Origin: Paenibacillus silvestris
Lineage (GTDB): Bacteria; Bacillota; Bacilli; Paenibacillales; NBRC-103111
Assembly (NCBI RefSeq): GCF_009882985.1
Contig: NZ_WTUZ01000010.1
Location: 352-64,351 of the forward strand
DNA: 64,000 nt
Direction of reading: 5' to 3'
Below, one piece after another: positions 24,989 to 32,900 of the stretch. The notes under the pieces were generated by a model. That model was not told the DNA's origin. It ran no database searches and saw only the letters and a program-made list of their open reading frames with translations. A program made the position numbers and the translations under genes. The stretch's first letter is position 1, and each line of letters starts with the position of its first letter.

Positions 24989-25864
24989 ATGGATCTTCGA
25001 GCCCTAAAAACTTTTGAAGCCTGCGTGCGTCTTGGTCATTTTCAGAAAGCTGCAGAGGAACTGCAATACGCGCCTTCAACAGTAACCCTTCAGATTCAAC
25101 GTCTTGAAGCTGATCTAGGGGTCTCTTTGTTCGTGCGCGATGGCAAACGTGTGATCGTATCGGAAGCTGGCCGGTGGCTCCACCGTGAGGCTTCCGTTCT
25201 GCTGAAAACAGTCGGATCCATGAGGCAGACTGTCTCCGATATCGCAGCGGGGGACGGCGGAAACATTCACTTCGCTGCAATTGAGCCTATCGCGAGTCAG
25301 AGACTTGCAACCGTAGTTGCCGACTTTTGTGCGACTCGCCCGAAAGTGCAATTAACCATGGAAGTGAGCGGCAGCAGGTCGATTGCCGAGAGGGTTCGGG
25401 CTGGAGAATTGGATTTCGGCATCTGCTCCACCCCATTGGCTGCTTTCATGCTGGAGTTTGAACCACTAATTGAGGAGAAATTAGGAGTAATGATGAGAGC
25501 GGATCATCCACTAGTTCATCAAAATGACATCTCGGTAAGTGACCTCGCCGGACTGACTGTTCTAGTGAAAGAACCTACTTGCATTTACCGGGAGTTATGG
25601 GAGAAAGCACTCTCTCATACCGGCAATCCCTTCTCTTACCTTGAAGTTGGAAGTTTTTTTGTGATTCAGCAAATGATCAAAGAAGCTTCCAGTGTAGGCA
25701 TTGTTCCGATTTACGAAGGCCTGGAGACAGAAGGATCTCTTGTAATTAGACCTTTCGCCGATATGAATCCCCTAGTTTCCTTGGGCATCGTTTATAAAGA
25801 TAAAGAGTTCTTGGGCAAGGCAACGAATCTATTAATGGATGCAATCAAATCTAGGTTCAAATAG
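24989..25864 (+). CDS. LysR-family transcriptional regulator
   Basis: A 291-residue LTTR. N-terminal winged helix with LRALKTFEACVRLGHFQKAAEELQYAPSTVTLQIQRLEADLGVSLFVRDGKRV; a periplasmic-binding-like effector domain follows (about 90-290). The ATG at 24989 follows GAGGATAACT; the frame extends to 24938 without a ribosome site. It is divergent from the MFS gene and probably controls it and the hydrolase behind it; its own promoter overlaps the palindrome. Confidence 0.88.
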   Translation: MDLRALKTFEACVRLGHFQKAAEELQYAPSTVTLQIQRLEADLGVSLFVRDGKRVIVSEAGRWLHREASVLLKTVGSMRQTVSDIAAGDGGNIHFAAIEPIASQRLATVVADFCATRPKVQLTMEVSGSRSIAERVRAGELDFGICSTPLAAFMLEFEPLIEEKLGVMMRADHPLVHQNDISVSDLAGLTVLVKEPTCIYRELWEKALSHTGNPFSYLEVGSFFVIQQMIKEASSVGIVPIYEGLETEGSLVIRPFADMNPLVSLGIVYKDKEFLGKATNLLMDAIKSRFK

Positions 25865-25867
25865 GAG

Positions 25868-25917
25868 AAACAGCAGCAGCCATGGACGAGAAATAAAGTC
25901 CTAGACTGTTGCTGTTT
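25868..25917 (+). terminator. Terminator of LysR gene
   Basis: Stem AAACAGCAGCA with TGTTGCTGTTT (one G-T pair), long loop, T tail. Just before the convergent alcohol dehydrogenase. Confidence 0.7.
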
Positions 25918-25976
25918 TAGCGACGAATAATTCCCGTGTCTTAGGACTCGTATGGATCGTCACTAATCTTGGCTTT

Positions 25977-27017
25977 CTATAAAGTGGATGTATCGATAAC
26001 GAATCGGTACCGCACGTCGCTGCGTAGAATTCGCTCATAGGCTTCATCTACTTGATTGGCAGCAATGACCTCGATTTGAGCAACTATGCCATGTGCAGCA
26101 GCAAAATTAAGCATTTCTTGCGTTTCCGGAAGTCCACCTACAAAGGATCCCGCAATGCTGCGACGACTCGCGATTAGGGAGAAAACGTTGTATTGACTCG
26201 GTTCCGGCGGTGCTCCGACATTAATCAATGTACCATCTACTCTAAGCAGCGATAAGTACAAATCCACATCAATATTGGCGGATACTGTGCTTAGGATCAG
26301 GTCGAAACGGCCAGCTAGCGTGTTGAAGGTTTCAGGATCAAGCGTTGAATAGAAATAATCCGCCCCAAAGCTTAACGCTTCATTCTCCTTATCTTTTGTG
26401 CGGCTTAACATGGTAACTTCAGCACCCAGCGCATGTGCAAACTGTATCGCAACGTGACCAAGACCACCCATCCCCAGAATCGCTACTCTTCTTCCTGGTC
26501 CAGCATTCCAACGTTTTAACGGGGCATATGTGGTAATACCAGCACACAAAAGCGGACTTGCAACATCTAGCTCCATACCATCCGGGATCAGCACAACGAA
26601 TCTTTCAGTAACAACAATATTCTGGCTGTAACCTCCATAGGTTGGTTTGCCTTCATAGTCCAAGGAGTTGTAGGTGGCTACAGCTCCTTTTAAACAATGC
26701 TGCTCTTCGCCACGGAGGCAGTACTCACATTCTCCACAAGAGTCCACATAGCAGCCTACGCCGACTCGGTCACCTACAGCAAATTTCGTTACCTTCTCAC
26801 CTACTGCCGTTACAATCCCAGCAATTTCATGACCAGGAACCATAGGGAAAATGCCTCCTGCCCAATCCCCATGAGCAATATGAATATCGGAATGGCAAAT
26901 TCCGCTAAACTTAATATCAATTGAGACGTCATCAGGTCGTAATGGTCGTCTCTCTATTGTGGTCGTCTCAAATTGTGCTTGGGCTGCTGAAACACTTAAA
27001 ACGCGAGTTTTGCACAT
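25977..27017 (-). CDS. Zinc-dependent NAD(P) alcohol dehydrogenase
   Basis: A 346-residue medium-chain dehydrogenase of the YahK/cinnamyl-alcohol group. Catalytic zinc ligands are Cys41 (GICHSD) and His63 (PGHE); structural zinc Cys94, 97, 100 and 108 (CGECEYC, HC). The nucleotide loop ILGMGGLGHVAIQFAHALGA is followed by SRT in the place that selects NADP in this group. These enzymes reduce a range of aldehydes. A single gene with AAGGAGATTACACCC before the ATG. Confidence 0.9.
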   Translation of the reverse strand: MCKTRVLSVSAAQAQFETTTIERRPLRPDDVSIDIKFSGICHSDIHIAHGDWAGGIFPMVPGHEIAGIVTAVGEKVTKFAVGDRVGVGCYVDSCGECEYCLRGEEQHCLKGAVATYNSLDYEGKPTYGGYSQNIVVTERFVVLIPDGMELDVASPLLCAGITTYAPLKRWNAGPGRRVAILGMGGLGHVAIQFAHALGAEVTMLSRTKDKENEALSFGADYFYSTLDPETFNTLAGRFDLILSTVSANIDVDLYLSLLRVDGTLINVGAPPEPSQYNVFSLIASRRSIAGSFVGGLPETQEMLNFAAAHGIVAQIEVIAANQVDEAYERILRSDVRYRFVIDTSTL

Positions 27018-27416
27018 GGGTGTAATCTCCTTTTCAGTAACTTCAATGGTAAAGAGCTTTGACTTTATAAAATGTTATGATTTTATTACAAATCTATTAT
27101 CGAGATTATCTCCTTTCCGTTTCTAGATTAGCGCGTCCTGGAAGTTTTGAATAGAACGCACAATTTTGTAAGTAGAGATAATTTTTGTATGATAGGATAC
27201 TTTTTGATCCTGTTTTCTTAACCTGCAAATATGTCCCATTATCCATGAGCTACTAGCCCTTTCTTTCATTTTCTCAAATAGAAATAAATAACCAACCGCG
27301 AAGGGTTGGTTATTTTCTACGTAGATTACTCCTCTAGAAAATTGTTTCAGGTTTCAATTCTAAATAGACTATAATACATTTTATAAAGTAATCAGTTGAG
27401 AGGATGTGTCCTGCAC
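27018..27416. other. 399-base intergenic region with an orphan palindrome
   Basis: No gene is visible between the divergent dehydrogenase and MFS genes. It holds a perfect 12-bp inverted repeat AAATAACCAACC / GGTTGGTTATTT (27286-27315, loop GCGAAG) that looks like a two-way terminator with no gene to end, and a -10 TATAAT at 27370-27375 for the MFS gene, with only a poor -35. Confidence 0.65.
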
Positions 27417-28637
27417 TTGATCCCGTCAAGCCGTTCAATTCATCAAATTCCTTATTATAAGAACTATTGGGTATCCCGAATGTTATCCTCCATTGCCTTC
27501 CAGATGCTCTCCGTAGCTATCGGTTGGCAAATGTATGAATTGACCCACGACGCCTTCAGTCTCGGGCTTGTTGGCCTAGCGCAATTTCTCCCAATGGTTC
27601 TCCTTACATTGGTCGTTGGGCACTTCGCGGACCGCTATGACCGGCGATACATCGTCTTTATATGCCAAATTGTAGAGGCCGCAATGGCCTTATTGCTTTT
27701 GTTAGGCAGTCTTACGGATTCGTTAGGTCAGCATCATATCCTAATCATGGCTGCCGTTCTAGGAGCCTGCCGTGCTTTTGAAGGTCCTTCCTCCTCCGCC
27801 CTGTTGCCTCAATTAGTACCAAAGGAGTTCCTGCAACAGGCGATATCATGGAACACCTCGGTCGGACAATTATCGCAAATCCTTGGGCCTTCGATGGGAG
27901 GATTACTATATTGGGCAGGTGCCACTCTAGTTTATACAGTTGCCTCACTTGCCCTTCTAACCGCAGGTATCCTAACCTTCTTCATCCGTTCAAAGCCAAT
28001 TGCGCGTAAATCCGAGCCGGTTTCCGTACGTTCCCTGTTCTCCGGCATCATGTTCGTTTACCGCCAACCGATAATTCTTGGGACGATATCCCTTGACCTT
28101 TTTGCAGTACTGTTAGGTGGTGCCACTGCGCTACTGCCAATTTTCGCTCTGGATATCCTTCATACGGGACCATGGGGACTAGGATTCATGCGAACAGCAC
28201 CAGCTATCGGTGCCTTGTTAATGTCCATTGTCTTGGTCTATTATCCACTGAAGAAAGCTGTTGGCTACATGCTATTTGGAGCCCTTGCCGTCTTTGGCTT
28301 GGCAACTATGTTATTCGCCATTTCGACTAATATATTCATTTCCCTTTTGGCATTATTCTTTATTGGTGCTTCAGATGTGATTAGTGTCATTATTCGCTCT
28401 TCCCTCGTACAACTGCAAACACCCGATGAAATGCGTGGGCGGGTCAATGCCGTTAATTCCCTCTTTATCGGTACATCTAATCAGTTGGGAGAGTTTGAGT
28501 CAGGTACATTAGCTGGATTTATTGGAGCGGTTCCGGCAACTTTAGTTGGTGGTATTGGTACGATTGTCATTGCCGGTCTTTGGATGTTCCTGTTTCCATC
28601 ACTTCGGAAAATGCGAACCCTATCCGATTCCTCATAA
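27417..28637 (+). CDS. MFS exporter, EntS/MFS_3-like
   Basis: About 406 residues and 12 helices: YKNYWVSRMLSSIAFQMLSVAIGWQMYELTHDAFSLG at the start, VGHFADRYDRRYIV (motif A), GACRAFEGPSSSALLPQLVP before helix 5, and a late MRGRVNAVNSLFIG. This pattern is shared with EntS-type siderophore and macrolide (MefA-like) exporters. The start is unsure: the frame opens with a TTG at 27396, and I prefer the TTG at 27417 after GAGAGGA, though its spacing is long. Single gene. Confidence 0.82.
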   Translation: MIPSSRSIHQIPYYKNYWVSRMLSSIAFQMLSVAIGWQMYELTHDAFSLGLVGLAQFLPMVLLTLVVGHFADRYDRRYIVFICQIVEAAMALLLLLGSLTDSLGQHHILIMAAVLGACRAFEGPSSSALLPQLVPKEFLQQAISWNTSVGQLSQILGPSMGGLLYWAGATLVYTVASLALLTAGILTFFIRSKPIARKSEPVSVRSLFSGIMFVYRQPIILGTISLDLFAVLLGGATALLPIFALDILHTGPWGLGFMRTAPAIGALLMSIVLVYYPLKKAVGYMLFGALAVFGLATMLFAISTNIFISLLALFFIGASDVISVIIRSSLVQLQTPDEMRGRVNAVNSLFIGTSNQLGEFESGTLAGFIGAVPATLVGGIGTIVIAGLWMFLFPSLRKMRTLSDSS

Positions 28638-28665
28638 TCTTTCTGAGAATATTAAGGATTACTTC

Positions 28666-28695
28666 TAGTTAAAACCTATCATTTGTGTGTATAAT
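28666..28695 (+). promoter_or_regulatory. Promoter of UPF0303 gene
   Basis: -35-like TAGTTA (28666-28671), 18-base spacer, -10 TATAAT (28690-28695). Confidence 0.5.
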
Positions 28696-28739
28696 ATCAA
28701 ACAGGAAAAGATAATTTAGTAGAGAAGGACGTGTTCGCT

Positions 28740-29210
28740 TTGGATAATTACGACGATTTATTAACGACTTTGCTGCAGGAAGAAGCCGAACTCCAGTTTT
28801 CCGTTTTCACGAATGAGACTGCTTACAGAGTTGGCAACAGCATTATAGAAAAAGCGATGAGAGAGAACAAATCAATTGTCGTTGATATTCGCAAAAACAA
28901 TGAGCTATTATTTTACAGCAGATTGGATGGCACATCATCTAATAATGATGAATGGGTCACATGGAAAAATAATGTCGTCCATCACTTTGGGCATAGTTCC
29001 TATTATATGCACGTATTTCTGAAATCGACTGGTTCAACGGTAGAAGCTTCCGGCCTCAATCCGAATGATTTCAAAGCAGAAGGTGGCGCTTTTCCGTTAT
29101 TTTTAAAAGATGAAGGCCTTGTAGGTACCATTTCGGTATCAGGACTTCCTGGTAATGAAGATCACAACATGGTTACTTCTGTATTAAAGGATATACTTCT
29201 GGGGAATTAG
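28740..29210 (+). CDS. UPF0303 / heme-degrading-domain (HbpS-like) protein
   Basis: A 156-residue protein of the UPF0303 family, with the fold of GlcG/HbpS proteins. Recognised by LLQEEAELQFSVFTNETAYRVGNSIIEKAM, VVDIRKNNELLFYSRLDGTSSNNDEWVTWKNNVVHHFGHSSY and the C-terminal GLVGTISVSGLP. Members may bind heme or small ligands; the role is uncertain. I start at the TTG at 28740, ten bases after GAAGGA; a GTG at 28731 is too close to that site. Confidence 0.83.
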   Translation: MDNYDDLLTTLLQEEAELQFSVFTNETAYRVGNSIIEKAMRENKSIVVDIRKNNELLFYSRLDGTSSNNDEWVTWKNNVVHHFGHSSYYMHVFLKSTGSTVEASGLNPNDFKAEGGAFPLFLKDEGLVGTISVSGLPGNEDHNMVTSVLKDILLGN

Positions 29211-29235
29211 TCAATAGAGGATAGTTAAAGAATAC

Positions 29236-29270
29236 AAGGCCGGTTAGTCATAGTAGACTAGCCGGCCTTT
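29236..29270. terminator. Strong terminator between convergent genes
   Basis: Perfect 14-bp stem AAGGCCGGTTAGTC with GACTAGCCGGCCTT (one mismatch inside), loop ATAGTA; A and T flanks let it work on both strands. Confidence 0.85.
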
Positions 29271-29297
29271 CATGTATACTTATATAGTGTGACAGAA

Positions 29298-30014
29298 TCA
29301 ACTTTGATAGGTTAGACCGACTCTTTTCCTTGTAAACGCTCCTCCGAGCTCAATATGTTCCAGCATAAATATTGCAACATCGTCATAAGCAACATTGAGC
29401 TCTTGAAGTCGGCTGAACAAGTAACCAGCTATTTCTGCCGCGGAGTATTCCTTGATTGTCTCCGGAATCGGAATAGGCAAGGTTTCCGTTGTTAGATGTA
29501 GATGATGAACCCGATCTGGATGTTCTCTCGAGTCAATCATCGTTCCCGGACACATAATGGACCAATCGAGTTGAGTTTGTTGTAGCCTTGCGAGATTCCG
29601 GTTGTGATTTCTATACTCAGATGGAAAGCCCGGTAAATTGTTTCCGATAAGATCGGTGTAGGGAATATCCAGTAAGCCGGCTCCCCCCATGATCCATACC
29701 CTTCCAGAGAAACTAGGTTGGAATTCACATTGGCTTATTATATTATCAACAATACGAACAAACTCTTCTCCCTGTCCCGCATGGCCGGCTGCTAGAATAG
29801 CGGCGTCTTGATGCGCGAGCGCCTCCCCGACGCTGACTGGATCCATTATATCAGCCACGATCACCTTCACAAGCTTTGTAGATAGCTCATCTAATTGATC
29901 ATAAAGCTTCTCAGAATTTCGTACAAATGCCGTCATTTCATGCCCCATTTGTATCCCATGTGCCAACACTCTTCTCCCTGTATTCCCCGTCGCTCCAAAA
30001 ACAATAATTTTCAT
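29298..30014 (-). CDS. NAD(P)-binding NmrA/YwnB-like reductase
   Basis: A 238-residue atypical SDR: IIVFGATGNTGRRVLAHGIQMGHEMTAFVRN is the Rossmann loop with Arg that favours NADPH; VADIMDP and AAILAAGHAG follow. It lacks the YxxxK pair of classical SDRs. Family members act as flavin/biliverdin reductases, redox sensors or epimerases; none can be chosen. The ATG at 30014 follows GGAGGAGAG. Overlapping palindromes 86-112 bases upstream suggest control by an HxlR-type regulator not in the window. Confidence 0.8.
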   Translation of the reverse strand: MKIIVFGATGNTGRRVLAHGIQMGHEMTAFVRNSEKLYDQLDELSTKLVKVIVADIMDPVSVGEALAHQDAAILAAGHAGQGEEFVRIVDNIISQCEFQPSFSGRVWIMGGAGLLDIPYTDLIGNNLPGFPSEYRNHNRNLARLQQTQLDWSIMCPGTMIDSREHPDRVHHLHLTTETLPIPIPETIKEYSAAEIAGYLFSRLQELNVAYDDVAIFMLEHIELGGAFTRKRVGLTYQS

Positions 30015-30099
30015 TGTTCTCTCCTCCTCTTTGACAGCTCGCAATATTTGGTTAACTCAAGCTTAGCATCGCTTCAAAATTATGTTAAGAACCCACTTT

Positions 30100-30126
30100 T
30101 AAGTAGGGTACTTACTTTAAAGTAAG
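30100..30126. promoter_or_regulatory. Overlapping palindromes (HxlR-like operator)
   Basis: TAAGTA-GGG-TACTTA (30100-30114) overlaps the perfect 16-bp palindrome CTTACTTTAAAGTAAG (30111-30126), so three half-sites AAGTA are arrayed upstream of the NmrA-like gene. Confidence 0.55.
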
Positions 30127-30185
30127 CTTGCCTGCAAGAGGTACCAAATTTGTTACAAAGAGGTTGGTAGGACGCGCATCCAGAA

Positions 30186-30896
30186 TTACCAGGCGTAAAC
30201 GCCCTTCTCATCCAAGAATTCGGCATTATGACGTTTGCCATCAGTCGCATAACCCACAATAATCGCAGCAGCGGCTGCTTTCGACTTACCGCCTACAGAA
30301 TTACCGTTAAGATCTGTTGAAGTGAAACCAGGCGTTACCGCGAATACCTGAGCATTGCTGTTTCGGACTTCATAAGCCATTGAAAGTGTCATGGCATTGT
30401 TGGCCGTTTTAGACGAGTTATAATCGAATGCGTTTAAAGTAGACTCAGCATTGTGCATATGGTCCAGAGAAGCCATATCGGTCGAGACATTGACGATTGT
30501 GCCTTCGTTATTTTTAATTAAAGGAAACAAACGCTGGTTCAAACGGAACGTTCCGAAAAAGTTAACTTCGAATGCATTCCGCAGATTTTCCTCTTTGGTA
30601 TCCATAAATGAGCGGGAGAAAGCGCCAGGCATCCCAGCGTTATTGATTAGAAGTTTCAAGTCCGGATAATTCTTGTTGATTGACTCGGCCGCAAGTTCGA
30701 TGGATTCCAAGTCCCCCATGTCGATTTGTACAAATTCTACGTCTAATCCCTTGGAAGTTAACTCGGAAACCGCTGCTTCTCCACGTTCGGCACTTCGTGC
30801 ACCCAGGATGACTTTCCAGCCTGCTTCACCTAACTGCTTAACGATTTCAAATCCGATTCCTTTATTTGCGCCGGTTACCATAGCCGTCTTTTTCAT
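30186..30896 (-). CDS. Short-chain dehydrogenase, carbonyl-reductase-like
   Basis: A 236-residue SDR: VTGANKGIGFEIVKQLGEAGW, then LLINNAGMPGAF, the Ser region IVNVSTDMAS, and a catalytic YNSSKTANN. This matches the plant-type carbonyl reductase/YueD-like group, with Arg43-type NADPH selection (GARSAERGE). The ATG at 30896 follows AAAGAAGGA. Divergent from a MerR gene, with a MerR-type promoter in the gap; probably switched on by that protein. Confidence 0.88.
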   Translation of the reverse strand: MKKTAMVTGANKGIGFEIVKQLGEAGWKVILGARSAERGEAAVSELTSKGLDVEFVQIDMGDLESIELAAESINKNYPDLKLLINNAGMPGAFSRSFMDTKEENLRNAFEVNFFGTFRLNQRLFPLIKNNEGTIVNVSTDMASLDHMHNAESTLNAFDYNSSKTANNAMTLSMAYEVRNSNAQVFAVTPGFTSTDLNGNSVGGKSKAAAAAIIVGYATDGKRHNAEFLDEKGVYAW

Positions 30897-30940
30897 ACGA
30901 ATCCTTCTTTCCCTCATTTGATTTTTCTTTTACGATTACT

Positions 30941-30971
30941 AAGTTACTATGCTACACTTAGTGTAGGTCAA
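30941..30971 (-). promoter_or_regulatory. MerR-controlled promoter of SDR gene
   Basis: On the minus strand: -35 TTGACC (30966-30971), a 19-base spacer (two longer than normal, the hallmark of MerR activation), -10 TAACTT (30941-30946). The spacer carries the perfect dyad CTACACT-T-AGTGTAG (30952-30966). Confidence 0.65.
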
Positions 30972-31000
30972 CACTTATTTTTTTATAAAAGAGGGGTCGT

Positions 31001-31360
31001 ATGTTAACGATTGGTGAAGTGGCGAAGGAAGTCGGGATCAATATTGGTGCCATCCGTTTTTACGAAAGAAAGGGACTGCTCAAGCCTGCTGCCCGAAGCG
31101 AGCAGAATAACCGTCTCTATACGGAAAATGATCTGAACTGGTTGGTTTTTATCAAATGTCTTCGGGAGACCGGGATGAGTGTGGAGGATATCAAAAAGTA
31201 TTATGATAAGGTGAACGAAGGAACCTCCACCCTGCCTGAGAGAATCAAACAAATTGAAGATCAAAAGCAAAAGCTGCTGAACGATATTAAGGAGAAAGAA
31301 GCACAGCTCGTTCACTTGGAACAAAAACTGAAGCGTTATTATCGCGGTGAAAACTATTAA
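31001..31360 (+). CDS. MerR-family regulator
   Basis: A 119-residue MerR protein: MLTIGEVAKEVGINIGAIRFYERKGLLKPAARSEQNNRLYTENDLNWLVFIKCLRETGMSVEDIKKY, then a coiled coil dimer helix (about 82-112, KQIEDQKQKLLNDIKEKEAQLVHLEQKL). There are no Cys near the end, so it is a non-metal member like YraB/AdhR-type aldehyde or redox sensors. Divergent from the SDR gene, whose promoter has a 19-base spacer with a dyad. Confidence 0.9.
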   Translation: MLTIGEVAKEVGINIGAIRFYERKGLLKPAARSEQNNRLYTENDLNWLVFIKCLRETGMSVEDIKKYYDKVNEGTSTLPERIKQIEDQKQKLLNDIKEKEAQLVHLEQKLKRYYRGENY

Positions 31361-31380
31361 TATTCCATCCCGCTATGTCC

Positions 31381-31707
31381 TTACTTTGGTTTGTTACTTT
31401 CTTGGACAACAGATTCTTGGTATACGTCAGCGTAAGTTTTCGAGTCTTTGATTAGATCGTCGCAGAAAGCCGCTACGTCACTGCCCGTCACTTCGAGCAC
31501 GCCTTTCCCCAAGGAAACTCCTTCTTCAAAAAGGTCGACAATCCCCGAGAGCAAACCCGTACCTTCGGTAAGCTCTACTGGCCCGACCTTAAAGAAATAT
31601 TTTTGAATCTCGTTATAAACAACTTGATAATCATGCGGGAGTGCTTTGACACGCGCCACGTGCGCACGCCACTCTTTTTTGCCATTGATCATATCTTGAA
31701 TTCTCAT
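31381..31707 (-). CDS. DUF1048 protein, copy 2
   Basis: A 108-residue soluble helical protein of DUF1048. Common points with the previous gene: a start MxxQDxIxGKK, then VKALPHDYQVVYNEIQKYFF and a late VTGSDVAAFCDDLIKD. The family is typically found downstream of a PadR regulator, in pairs; the biochemical role is not known. It lies nine bases after DUF1048 copy 1 and follows AGGAGG. Confidence 0.85.
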   Translation of the reverse strand: MRIQDMINGKKEWRAHVARVKALPHDYQVVYNEIQKYFFKVGPVELTEGTGLLSGIVDLFEEGVSLGKGVLEVTGSDVAAFCDDLIKDSKTYADVYQESVVQESNKPK

Positions 31708-31716
31708 TTTATCCTC

Positions 31717-32064
31717 CTATTTACCTAATTTTTTAGCGATGTTAGTGTTGAGTTGCTCTCGCCACTTGTCGCGGTAAGACTTTGCTCCTTCTTCGCCTGC
31801 CAGCGCCGAACAGAAGCCTTTGATATCGTCCCCCAAAACCTCTTGGACACTCTGACCGTCCGCTGCCGTTTCTTCAAGCAGGCCAAGTACACCATCAAGA
31901 ATTGGCATCAGATTGCGTCCGGTGAAATCCGAGTGTGGCCAAAGATTGGCATTAATTTCTCCCCATGCGGCTTGATAGTCAGTTGGCAGCTTTTTAACTC
32001 GTGCTTCAAAATTTTTCATTTCTTTATTCATGTCGCTGCCCGTGATTTTCTCCCAAAAATTCAT
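31717..32064 (-). CDS. DUF1048 protein, copy 1
   Basis: A 115-residue DUF1048 protein: NFWEKITGSDMNKEMKNFEARVKKLPTDYQAAWGEIN, and a late VLGDDIKGFCSALAGEEG. Its ATG overlaps the stop of the PadR gene by four bases, so the two are translationally coupled. Function unknown; DUF1048 proteins are always seen with PadR and may modulate it or act in stress (inference). Confidence 0.87.
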   Translation of the reverse strand: MNFWEKITGSDMNKEMKNFEARVKKLPTDYQAAWGEINANLWPHSDFTGRNLMPILDGVLGLLEETAADGQSVQEVLGDDIKGFCSALAGEEGAKSYRDKWREQLNTNIAKKLGK

Positions 32065-32390
32065 TGTTTTTGCTCCTTTAACTCATTAATTTTGGATGAT
32101 ACGAACTCCCATTTTCCCCAAAACCTCTGCAGTTCCTCGCGCCCCGCGTCGTTAATCGCGAAGAACTTTCGCGGCGGTCCCATATCCGAAGGTTTCTTGG
32201 TGATCTCCACCAGCCTGTTTTTTTCCAGTCGGATCAAGATGGTATACACCGTTCCCTCCACAACATCTGTGAATCCGAGGGCGTTCAGCCGCCGCGTTAT
32301 TTCGTAGCCGTACGTTTCTTGTCGGCTTATAATTTCAAGGACACAGCCCTCAAGCGCCCCCTTAAGCATTTCCGTTAAATTTTCCAGCAC
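32061..32390 (-). CDS. PadR-family regulator
   Basis: A 109-residue winged helix of the short (PadR-s1) type: LKGALEGCVLEIISRQETYGYEITRRLNALGFTDVVEGTVYTILIRLEKNRLVEITKKPSDMGPPRKFFAINDAGREEL, then a dimer helix FWGKWEFVSSKINEL. I start at the GTG at 32390, five bases after AAGGAG; a GTG two codons earlier overlaps that site. First gene of the PadR-DUF1048-DUF1048 operon, likely self-repressed. Confidence 0.9.
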   Translation of the reverse strand: MLENLTEMLKGALEGCVLEIISRQETYGYEITRRLNALGFTDVVEGTVYTILIRLEKNRLVEITKKPSDMGPPRKFFAINDAGREELQRFWGKWEFVSSKINELKEQKQ

Positions 32391-32621
32391 AATCACTCCT
32401 TGCTAATCTGTATGACTGGTATCAAGTATCACTCACTACCTCTATAAAGTAACACGTAGTAGTGGCGGTGTCAATAGTGTTTACGCGGACACTGATTTTT
32501 AAACAGCCCGTGAACGATTAAGGTGAGAATTGTCATATCATTTTAGTGAAGAAGGTCACTGCTCTCATGCGATACGCTCTGGTAAGATCAATACATAAGA
32601 AAAAACGAGGGAGTGTTCAGA

Positions 32622-32792
32622 ATGATTGGAAAAGCGGGTATGATTTGCGGATTGTGTATACTTGTTGGCGGAGTAATTGGAGGTTTATTCGGAGAGAAAG
32701 AACTAGGTTACGAATTAGGAACTGCCGCATGTATAGTCATTATGGGCGTGGCCGTCCTGTTGAACCAAAAAGTTCGTGAAAAAAAATCGTAA
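32622..32792 (+). CDS. Small two-helix membrane protein
   Basis: A 56-residue protein that starts MIGKAGMICGLCILVGGVI and ends NQKVREKKS. Two hydrophobic stretches (about 5-23 and 33-48) are joined by GEKELGYELG, and a basic tail follows. The ATG has a strong ribosome site (GAGGGAGTG, six bases before), and a terminator hairpin lies 18 bases after the stop. A longer frame on the same strand (32546-32779) is not supported by a ribosome site. Family not recognised. Confidence 0.7.
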   Translation: MIGKAGMICGLCILVGGVIGGLFGEKELGYELGTAACIVIMGVAVLLNQKVREKKS

Positions 32793-32809
32793 ACGCGTTT
32801 AAAAAGATT

Positions 32810-32845
32810 CAACAGAAGGATCCGCAGCTGCGAATCCTTCTGTTG
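32810..32845 (+). terminator. Hairpin terminator of small membrane protein gene
   Basis: Perfect 12-bp stem CAACAGAAGGAT with ATCCTTCTGTTG; a weak T tail follows. Confidence 0.65.
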
Positions 32846-32900
32846 TTGATCTAACTATCGTTCTCCTTTTTCCAAAACAGTTACCCTTTGTCACTAGACC

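Noticed and set aside
32546-32779. 77-residue plus-strand open frame
   Set aside because: No ribosome site and a basic, unpatterned sequence; the overlapping frame at 32622-32792 encodes a membrane protein with a strong ribosome site.
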